Of a stretch of DNA of 33,923 nucleotides, positions 1 through 6,850 are shown piece after piece. Source of the DNA: Phytohabitans sp036906915 (GTDB lineage Bacteria; Actinomycetota; Actinomycetes; Mycobacteriales; Micromonosporaceae); contig NZ_JBAKHX010000081.1 in the NCBI RefSeq assembly GCF_036906915.1, positions 1-33,923 on the forward strand. Direction: 5' to 3'. Position numbers and translations under genes: made by a program. Each line of letters begins with the position of its first letter. Within the stretch, counting starts at the first letter, position 1. A model generated the notes under the pieces. That model was not told the DNA's origin. It saw nothing but the letters and a program-made list of their open reading frames with translations, and searched no databases.

Positions 1-58
1 CTGCCCCAAACCAGGTCAGACAGACGGCATTACCCGATCAACGTTCAAAGACGCGGCA

Positions 59-992
59 CTAGTCGAGCTGCCCGCGGGCGAAAGCCTCTCGGAACCCATC
101 GACATCCGGGAAGAGAACCCGCCGCCGGCGGTTATAGGTGCGCTTGAGCGGACCGCGCAGCTTGTCCTTGACCGCCGCGGGGATCACAATCGCGCAGAAC
201 GGCAGGTTTACCGGCCGGCCAGGGCCTTCCTCGGTCCTCAACAACTTCTGCAGCCTCTCATCGCCCGGGGCGGGGCCGAGCGGGTTCAGCCCGAGGACTC
301 CGGGCGCTGTGTGCCGCTTCGGCACGGCGCTGCCCAGAAAGAAGCCCTCCTGCGCCTTCATCCGCTCGTCAGGAAGCGCGGGAAACGCTCTGAACATGGC
401 GGACGTCCTATCTGAGGCGTCGAGGGCATGCTTGTAGGTCGCGCCGAGTGGGGTGGACTGATGGGCATAGGTGAGGCCCTCGCCGTGCTGGAAGGTCTCG
501 AACCAGTCTGTACCTAACGTCCACGGCGAACAGTACGCCGGGGCTGCGCTTGACACTTGCGTCCTCTCTGGGGCGGTGCTCCTCGGTGGCGAACCATAGT
601 GCCGTCATCGGGTTTGAGGTCACGTCAATGAGACGGGTAGGTACACCGTGGTGTTGAAGTACAGCTAGGAGGTGAAGATCTGTGGCCGAGGGTCCCAGGT
701 CCCGCCCGAGCCCCCATCGCCTGGCCTCCACAAGGATCGCCAGTTCCTCGTCCCGCATCAGGCTCTCAGTCACTTCTCGGCCGTTCTTAGCAAGCCTCCG
801 ATATAGGGAGGAACTGAAGTCGTAGGCCGCGTCATTCTGGCCGCGCCACGCGTACGTTCGGTCCTTCGCCAGAAGCGCTATGTGACTAATCAAGCGGAGA
901 AGCTGGTGTGGCGTCTTCGCCTCGATGCCCCAGCCATGGGCCAACCAGGTTTCGAACGTGGGCGGTTTCACGAGCCGATAATATATGTGCAC
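59..992 (-). pseudogene. FRG-domain protein, frameshifted
   Basis: Two reading frames together make one FRG-domain protein. The upstream frame (992 down to about 515) starts MHIYYRLVKPPTFETW and carries the FRG signature TYAWRGQ followed by SSSLYRR, then HHGVPTRLIDVTSNPMTALWF. The downstream frame continues at GTDWFETFQHGEG and ends with the family's C-terminal hallmark, DERMKAQEGFFLGSAVP. The join lies near 511-519 and needs a one-base shift. FRG domains are widespread, often in defence or mobile regions, and their biochemical role is not settled. About 300 aa when joined. It lies downstream of, and on the same strand as, the LysM-SARP gene. A sequencing error would explain the break equally well, so the gene may be intact in the cell. 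Family call is fairly sure; function unknown. Confidence 0.7.
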
Positions 993-1334
993 GCTGCCTC
1001 GACCGTAGAGGCGAAAGGCTGCGGCGGCAACCGCTCCAAGGCAAGAAGAGCCAACGCAGATGTCGGCAAGAACCCTCTGGCGGGATTTGCCCGGTGCGAC
1101 GTCGTGTGGGCCGTTGACGTCAACATCCCGTCGCGGTCGACAACCTCGGCTAACGACTGCTGTTCTTCACAACGGTGCCACACTCTGGGTTCTAGCCATC
1201 CCGTGGATCAGCCTTGAGGCCGTCGACGAAGCCAAGCTCGGCAGCTTCGGCATCGGTGAGGCTGTAACGGACCGTAGTCGGCTCTTCTCAGTGGATCCGC
1301 GTCTCCGTCGAACGGAAGCCATGCTGATCCGGTC
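993..1334. other. Gap without a supported gene
   Basis: About 340 bases between the FRG gene and the LysM-SARP gene, both on the minus strand. No frame here has a start with a ribosome binding site and a recognisable product. A minus-strand open stretch ending near 1197 reads TVRYSLTDAEAAELGF but has an upstream stop and no start codon, so it may be a remnant of a small gene. No clear terminator or promoter seen. Confidence 0.4.
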
Positions 1335-4025
1335 TCAGCGGTGCGGGTTGGCGCGGAGTCGGGTGGCTAGGTCGATGGTGTCTTGGGTTGGTTCGGCGTC
1401 GAGGTCGGCGAGGGCTTTGGTGAGGGCGCGTAGCAGGTTCCGGATGCCGTCCCTGTCGCCGAGGGCGTGGCGGGCGTGCATGGCTTTGCGGTAGAGCTGT
1501 TCGTTGTGGCGGTCCAGGATGATCGCGGCCTCGAGTAGGTCGGATGCGGCTTGCGGGTCGGTGTGGACCAAGTCGTCGGCGAGTAGCAGGTGGGCTTCGG
1601 TGACCCATTGCCGGGCTTTCTCGCGGTGGGGTTCGATCCAGTCGTAGTCGCAGCCGTCTGCTAGTGGCGCGGTGTACAGGTCGCAGGCTTGGCGCAGCAG
1701 CGTGGCGCGGAGCGGTGAGGTAGCGAGCCGGGCACGGTGGAGCAGGTCACGTAGCTCCCATAGGTCGACGTCGACGGTGGTGGGGTCGAGCCGGTAACGG
1801 GCGGCCGGGCCACGTTTAAGGACGTATCCGCCGGGTCGTAGACCGGCGGCGGTGCGGCCAAGGACGTGGCGCAGGTTGGATGCGTTGGTGTGCACCTGCT
1901 GGTCGGCGGCGCGTAGACGGGAGTCGGGAGCGAGGTGTTCGCCGACGGTGCGGGTGTCGGCGCCGTCGGGGTGGCAGGCCAGATAGACGGCCAGTTCGGC
2001 GGCCTTGCTCCGCAACGGTCGGCCGGGGTGTACGAGGTCTTCCACGCGTGGCGTGCCGAAGACACGCAGCCGTGCCTTGAGCCCCGTATCAGATCCGTCC
2101 GGCGAGGTGCCGGCGGCATCCCCGAGTGTCTCCTCTACGGGGACCATCGGGGCGGCGGCGTGGGGTTCCGGGGGCGGCGCTGCGGGTGGTTGCCCGGTGT
2201 GCGCTTCGCGCAACGTGTCTAGGAAGGCGATTGCGTCCGGGGTGGGTAGGACGGTGACGCGGTGGGAGATCGACTCGACTGGTGGCCCGTCGACGGTGTG
2301 GGTGTGGCCGTCGGCGGCGACGTGGATGGTGGTGCCGTGCGGCCACCGGCCGACTAGCAGGGCGGTGACGTCCAGGTCGGCGCCGAGACCGATGACGGTC
2401 CGGGTGCGCGTTTGCTGGCCGGGCGGCGGGGTTGCGGTGATCAGCAGGATCGGGGGGAGGGCTTCCTCGGTGGGGGCGTGTTCGCGGAGGGTGTCCAGGT
2501 CGGTGATGGTGTGTTCGTCGAGGATGCGGGCACGGTGCAGCAGTCGGGTGTCGAGCACGCTGAGTGCGTGGTCCAGGTGGTCGGTGACGTGTAGGCGTGG
2601 CCATGACGCTAGGGCGGTGTCGGGGCCGAGCAGCAGGGTGAGGGTGGCTTGGTCGATGACGACTTCGCCTTGCCGGTCAGGGTCGTGTGGGCCGCCGGAG
2701 GCGAGCATGGTGATGAGCGCGCCGCGGGCGGCGGCGTGCGCGCCGTCGCCGACTACGCCGATGCCGCCGGCGGGCAGCAGCGGCTGAGCCGGCACTTCAG
2801 CGGCCCGTGTCGCGAGGTCGGGTGGCGTTGGTTGGCGGCGGCTGAACTGCCGTTGAACCTCCATGACCGGCTTCGGCAGTTCCGCTGTATTAGAAACTGG
2901 GCTGGTGTCGGCTGGTGTGAAGCGGCGGCGGCGTTGCAGCCACACCATCGCGGCGGCTGCGCTGATGGCGCCGGCGAGGGCCCAGGGTACGAACCCGCCA
3001 CCGGGCAGCGTCACACCGTCGCCGTCGGCAGCTGCCGTGTTCTGCGGACTCGGGTCGGCCGGCGATGACGTGGGATCTACATCGGCGTCCCTGGTCGGCG
3101 CCGTGGGGTGGGCGGGCTCTACCACGCCGTCCGTGTCATGCGACGGCGACGGGTGCGGCGGTGCCGTACTCGGGGTTTCCGGTGCGGGCGGCGGCGGTGT
3201 TGTCGGCGGCCGACGCGGCACCGCATCGCCCGGGGGTTTGGCGTCCGGCGGAAGGATCAAATCCCAGCCCGGATAGATCAGGTCGCAGTCGCGAAGCCGT
3301 CCGCCCACCGGAAAGTGCCGATGCCGGTTCAGGTCGCAGATCTCCGGCCACCGATCCAGGTCCCCCAACCACTGGCGGGCGATCTTGGAGAGGGTGTCGT
3401 GGCGCTCCACGACGTAGCTGTAACTGGCCGCGCCGACGTGAATGATCGCCGGACCACGTGCAGCCGTCGTCCCCGAAGGCCCGCCCACCCCCGATGCGCC
3501 TTCGGCGGCTGGGACGGCGACGGCCGGGCCCGCAGGCGGCGGTTCGGTGCTGGGCCGGACGGTGGCGGTCAAGGTCACCGCAGCCGTACCGGCCAACCCG
3601 AACAGCAGCCGATGCAGCGGCGCCGGCAGCCGAGGCACCGCGATCCGCCACCGCGTCACCTCGATGAACACAGAGCCGAGTAGTAGCAGCGCCGCGGTTG
3701 CCCACAGCAGCCACACGATCAGCAGCAACGCTGTGGGCAGCACCTCCCGTGGCGTGTTGGGCACGTCGCCGGACTCGGTCACCCACGCCCACGTCTGCTG
3801 CCAGGACGGCAGCAGTTCCAACGGGTTGCCCCAGAGCCGCCACAACACCAGCGGAGGCGCGCTCAGGAACAGCAAGCCTCCGACCACGCCGCGGGCCACT
3901 CGCGCAACGGTCGACAGCAGCGACCGCGCCGAGCGCATCGGCGGGGCGGCCGGGAGCCACACTCCAGCCGACCGCCCGTACTCGGCGGTCTTGCGCCGCA
4001 CTTCAGCCGATGGTTCCTGCGTCAC
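1335..4025 (-). CDS. Membrane protein with LysM domain and C-terminal SARP/BTAD region
   Basis: 896 aa. GTG start at 4025 is preceded by GGGAGG at good spacing. Layout: three hydrophobic segments at about 41-60, 96-121 and 133-153; a LysM fold at about 203-258 (YVVERHDTLSKIARQWLGD, then WPEICDLNR and YPGWDLILPP); a Pro/Thr/Ser-rich linker; a fourth membrane helix at about 344-364 followed by RRRR; a cytoplasmic region with a Walker-A-like but degenerate GVVGDGAHAAARGAL; and from residue 649 a winged-helix plus BTAD module of the SARP type (RLRVFGTPRVE, LRSKAAELAVYLA, YRLDP, VDVDLWEL). LysM binds peptidoglycan; BTAD modules occur in SARP regulators. Topology suggests an outer wall-binding domain linked to an inner regulator-like domain. 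Whether it binds DNA is not shown. Divergent from the Hsp70-like gene. Confidence 0.75.
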   Translation of the reverse strand: MTQEPSAEVRRKTAEYGRSAGVWLPAAPPMRSARSLLSTVARVARGVVGGLLFLSAPPLVLWRLWGNPLELLPSWQQTWAWVTESGDVPNTPREVLPTALLLIVWLLWATAALLLLGSVFIEVTRWRIAVPRLPAPLHRLLFGLAGTAAVTLTATVRPSTEPPPAGPAVAVPAAEGASGVGGPSGTTAARGPAIIHVGAASYSYVVERHDTLSKIARQWLGDLDRWPEICDLNRHRHFPVGGRLRDCDLIYPGWDLILPPDAKPPGDAVPRRPPTTPPPPAPETPSTAPPHPSPSHDTDGVVEPAHPTAPTRDADVDPTSSPADPSPQNTAAADGDGVTLPGGGFVPWALAGAISAAAAMVWLQRRRRFTPADTSPVSNTAELPKPVMEVQRQFSRRQPTPPDLATRAAEVPAQPLLPAGGIGVVGDGAHAAARGALITMLASGGPHDPDRQGEVVIDQATLTLLLGPDTALASWPRLHVTDHLDHALSVLDTRLLHRARILDEHTITDLDTLREHAPTEEALPPILLITATPPPGQQTRTRTVIGLGADLDVTALLVGRWPHGTTIHVAADGHTHTVDGPPVESISHRVTVLPTPDAIAFLDTLREAHTGQPPAAPPPEPHAAAPMVPVEETLGDAAGTSPDGSDTGLKARLRVFGTPRVEDLVHPGRPLRSKAAELAVYLACHPDGADTRTVGEHLAPDSRLRAADQQVHTNASNLRHVLGRTAAGLRPGGYVLKRGPAARYRLDPTTVDVDLWELRDLLHRARLATSPLRATLLRQACDLYTAPLADGCDYDWIEPHREKARQWVTEAHLLLADDLVHTDPQAASDLLEAAIILDRHNEQLYRKAMHARHALGDRDGIRNLLRALTKALADLDAEPTQDTIDLATRLRANPHR

Positions 4026-4214
4026 ACCCGCCTCCCTCGGACTGCTCCTGGTTCACTCGTGGCTGCCGGTTGTCAGTCAGCAGATCCGCAGAACTCGCTT
4101 CCGCGCTGGAGCGCGACGCGAGTCGGCCACCGTCCCATCATCAACGCTGCTTCACCATCAGCAACCTCAATATCACAGATCGCATCCCGAGGCAGGGGCC
4201 GATCCTCGTCCAAA

Positions 4215-4229
4215 GTGAACCCCGTTCAC
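4215..4229. promoter_or_regulatory. Perfect palindrome GTGAAC-N3-GTTCAC, possible operator
   Basis: Six-base arms around CCC, inside the 352-bp region between the divergent LysM-SARP and Hsp70-like genes. Size and position fit a dimeric repressor or activator site. The regulator is unknown. Confidence 0.4.
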
Positions 4230-4252
4230 CACAGCGGACCAGGCAGGGAGGT

Positions 4253-4294
4253 TGCGTTATCGCTTCCACTACGCCGTCGCTACCCGATAACGCA
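4253..4294. promoter_or_regulatory. Spaced 10-bp inverted repeat, possible operator
   Basis: TGCGTTATCG at 4253-4262 and its exact reverse complement at 4285-4294, with 32 bp from arm start to arm start, about three helical turns. The AT-richer arms stand out from the local GC-rich DNA. It lies upstream of both divergent genes. Spaced arms on one helix face fit a regulator site better than a terminator, as no T-run follows. Confidence 0.45.
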
Positions 4295-4377
4295 GGGGTT
4301 TTCACCATCCGTAGATCGACGGCTATGCAGGATCTTGGGTCAGCGCCGGCCGGTCACGCTTTGGCACACTGCCTGGC

Positions 4378-6372
4378 ATGCAGGGGCCAGTCCGGCTGGG
4401 CATCGACCTCGGTGCCGCGCACGTGGCGGCGGTTATCGCCCTGCCCGGCGGACCATGGCTTCCCCTGATGCCCGACGGCTTGGCCACCTTGCCCTCCGGC
4501 GTCTACGTGGACCCGGAAACGGCGCTCCTGGTTGTAGGGGAGCCCGGGCGCGCAGCGGCGCTGGCGCGGCCGGACTGTTACGTGGCCGATCCCTTATCCG
4601 GATTCGCGACGAACTCCACGACCGTGACCCTGGCAGGTCGTGCCATCGAGGTGGTCGAACTCGTCGCCGCGGTGATGCGCCGCCTGGCTGCCGAGGCCCA
4701 AACTCTGTCCGGCAGAGCACCGTCTGGTGTGGACATCGCGGTGCCGGCCAGTTGGGGACCACGGCGCCGAGAACGCCTGCAACAGGCCGTCGCCCGCGCC
4801 GGCCTCCCGCCGGCGACGCTGGTCACCACACCGGTCGCGGTCGTCGCGCACATGACCGCATTGGCGGGCCTGCCGATACCGGCCGGCAGCTGTGTGCTGG
4901 TCTGCGACGCCGGAGCGGTCAGCCTGGAGTTGTCCGTCGTCCAACACGCCACCAACGGTCTCAATGTGCTCGCCACCGCCGCCTACCCGGACGCGGGCGG
5001 TAACGCCGTCGACGACAAGCTCGCCGAGGCTGCGGCCCGACCACTCATCGACGCCGAACCCGACCGGTGGCAGCAGCTACTCACACCGGACACCGTGGAC
5101 CAGCTCCGGGAGCATCGAGCGCTGTGGCAGGCCGCCCGAACCGCCAAGGAAGCCCTTTGGCAACAACAGCAAGCCGTCATACCGCTACCGGCCAGCTACC
5201 CACCTGCGGTGGTCGACCGCGACACCCTCACAGAAGCATCCGCCGAGATCCTCACCCCGCTACCGGACCGGATCGAGTACCTGGTGGCCGCCGCTGATAT
5301 CGACCGCAGTCACCTGACGGCCGTGGTGCTCACCGGAGGCGGCGCCCGGCTGCCCGGCCTCGCCGAAGCGGTGGCCACCCACACCGGTCACCAGCCCGCG
5401 ATCCCCAGCCGCACGGACATCGCCGCCGCCGACGGCGCGCTTCGCGTGGCGGACCCCTACCGCGTGGCCACCTACACGGGACCGGCGCAGGCGCCCAGGA
5501 TCCGGTTCCGGGCTCGGGATCTGACCGTACCGTTGTTGATCTGGATCGCCTCCGTGCTGCTGCTGTGGCAGGCGATCGAAACGACCCGCAAATGGATGGG
5601 ACCGCATCCGCTTTCGATCGCGGCCGTCGAGACGCACATGGAGATCGTCGCCCTGGCCGGTGCGCTCGCCGCACTGTCCACACTCGCCGTCGCGTACCTC
5701 GGTGTCGCCACCATGATCGGCAATCCGCCAGCCGGTGCCGGACCGCCCTCGACAGGCTCGCTGATGCGGCGCATCTACCCCGCCGCCGCCCTCGTGAGTC
5801 TGGCCCTGGCCAGCGTCTACGCGATGATCATGCCCGTCGCGATCCCCAGCCGCTACCAGGACGGATGGATCCCAGTCGGCCCCTACCTACGCTGGAGCAT
5901 GTTCGGCGCGGCCTTCGCCGTCACCGCGGCCATCCTCATCACCGTCATCGGCCCGCGCATCCCACCGCACGCCCTGTCCGACTGGCTCCCCGCTGGACGA
6001 CCCCCGCTGGCAGCGATCCTGACCGGAAGCCTCGGCGTCCTGCTGATGACCGCGGCCGGATGGGGCAGCTTCCCCGCCTCAGTCATCGGACACTACGACC
6101 TCGTCGCCCGCGCCGGCGCCATCCTGACCGCAATCGCCGTCGCAGGCCTCCTGACCCGACGCTGGCTCCTCCGGATCGCGGTCGCCGTCATCCTGGCGGC
6201 GGCCGGCGTCATCGTCTACGGCCTGACCACCGCCGACGCCCTACGCTACGCACTCCTGGTCGCGCTCGCCTGGTGGTGCACCCTCCTGATCGGCCACACC
6301 CTCCGCGCCGCCTTCCCCACCCTCAACGCCACCATCCAGCGCTGGCTGCAACCGGCCGCGCCACCCGGGTGA
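4378..6372 (+). CDS. Hsp70-like ATPase domain fused to a multi-pass membrane region
   Basis: 664 aa. Residues 1 to about 360 have the actin/Hsp70 ATPase layout: phosphate-1 loop GIDLGAAHVAAVIA at about 8, phosphate-2-like VCDAGAVSLELSVV at about 176, and adenosine loop VVLTGGGARLPGL at about 312. The phosphate-2 loop lacks the usual DLGGGT glycines, so ATP hydrolysis may be altered. There is no substrate-binding beta domain; from about 380 to 655 there are about nine hydrophobic helices (first LLIWIASVLLLWQAI). It would sit in the membrane with the ATPase fold inside the cell. No clear Shine-Dalgarno precedes the ATG at 4378. It diverges from the LysM-SARP gene with shared inverted repeats, suggesting joint regulation. 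The substrate or partner cannot be read from the sequence. Confidence 0.7.
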   Translation: MQGPVRLGIDLGAAHVAAVIALPGGPWLPLMPDGLATLPSGVYVDPETALLVVGEPGRAAALARPDCYVADPLSGFATNSTTVTLAGRAIEVVELVAAVMRRLAAEAQTLSGRAPSGVDIAVPASWGPRRRERLQQAVARAGLPPATLVTTPVAVVAHMTALAGLPIPAGSCVLVCDAGAVSLELSVVQHATNGLNVLATAAYPDAGGNAVDDKLAEAAARPLIDAEPDRWQQLLTPDTVDQLREHRALWQAARTAKEALWQQQQAVIPLPASYPPAVVDRDTLTEASAEILTPLPDRIEYLVAAADIDRSHLTAVVLTGGGARLPGLAEAVATHTGHQPAIPSRTDIAAADGALRVADPYRVATYTGPAQAPRIRFRARDLTVPLLIWIASVLLLWQAIETTRKWMGPHPLSIAAVETHMEIVALAGALAALSTLAVAYLGVATMIGNPPAGAGPPSTGSLMRRIYPAAALVSLALASVYAMIMPVAIPSRYQDGWIPVGPYLRWSMFGAAFAVTAAILITVIGPRIPPHALSDWLPAGRPPLAAILTGSLGVLLMTAAGWGSFPASVIGHYDLVARAGAILTAIAVAGLLTRRWLLRIAVAVILAAAGVIVYGLTTADALRYALLVALAWWCTLLIGHTLRAAFPTLNATIQRWLQPAAPPG

Positions 6373-6375
6373 CGG

Positions 6376-6413
6376 GCCTGTCTCGATGGGAAGTACACCC
6401 CACCCATCGGCCC
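6376..6413 (+). terminator. Hairpin after the Hsp70-like gene, possible terminator
   Basis: CGATGGG at 6384-6390 pairs with CCCATCG at 6403-6409, with flanking GGGCC and GGCCC extending the stem past a small bulge. It follows the stop codon by about 4-12 nt. No T-run follows, so termination is inferred from position. Confidence 0.4.
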
Positions 6414-6520
6414 TGCGCCTCGCCCGAGCGAATCACCCACTAAGCGGCCAATGACGAGGCCGTGACCCGCCGGGACGGACGACCCGGACGTCGAGTAGTG
6501 GTTTAGATCAGCTCGGCATC

Positions 6521-6554
6521 GAAAGGTCTTTCACATCAAAGACTCCGTGCGGAG
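6521..6554. promoter_or_regulatory. Two small inverted repeats upstream of the recombinase operon
   Basis: GAAAG-GT-CTTTC at 6521-6532 and CTCCG-TG-CGGAG at 6543-6554 lie in the leader just before the small ORF and recombinase. The stretch is AT-richer than its surroundings. It could be an operator or leader structure; no -10/-35 pair can be fixed. Confidence 0.3.
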
Positions 6555-6565
6555 CCGAGAAAGGA

Positions 6566-6850
6566 ATGGAACCCAATGAAAAGAACCGTCATTCACTGCC
6601 CAAAACAGGGGGAACTATGCCACAAGAAAACGATATTCCGGCCGCCGTCGACTATCCTGGAACAGTCGAAACACGGCCAGGGAACAACGGTACGGAACGC
6701 ACGGAACCAACGGTTCTGGTCGAACTGGTCGTGGTGGATGGGCCAGAAGGTCAGAAACTGCATGCGGCTCAAGGTGAGGTCGTCTATCGAATTCTCACCA
6801 GCCTCGCTGAGAAAAACGAACAAACCCTTCAGGAAGAGAATCGCCTATGA
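6566..6850 (+). CDS. Small protein coupled to the serine recombinase
   Basis: 94 aa from the ATG at 6566, or 77 aa from the ATG at 6617, which has GGGGG 4-5 nt upstream and may be the true start. The stop overlaps the recombinase start in an ATGA arrangement (6847-6850), a classic sign of translational coupling. The sequence is polar with one conserved-looking strand/helix part (TVLVELVVVDGPEGQKLH, then VVYRILTSLAEKN). I recognise no family. Base composition is clearly less GC-rich than the flanks, in line with an acquired element. Its place suggests a recombinase accessory such as a directionality factor, but that is only inference from position. Confidence 0.6.
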   Translation: MEPNEKNRHSLPKTGGTMPQENDIPAAVDYPGTVETRPGNNGTERTEPTVLVELVVVDGPEGQKLHAAQGEVVYRILTSLAEKNEQTLQEENRL

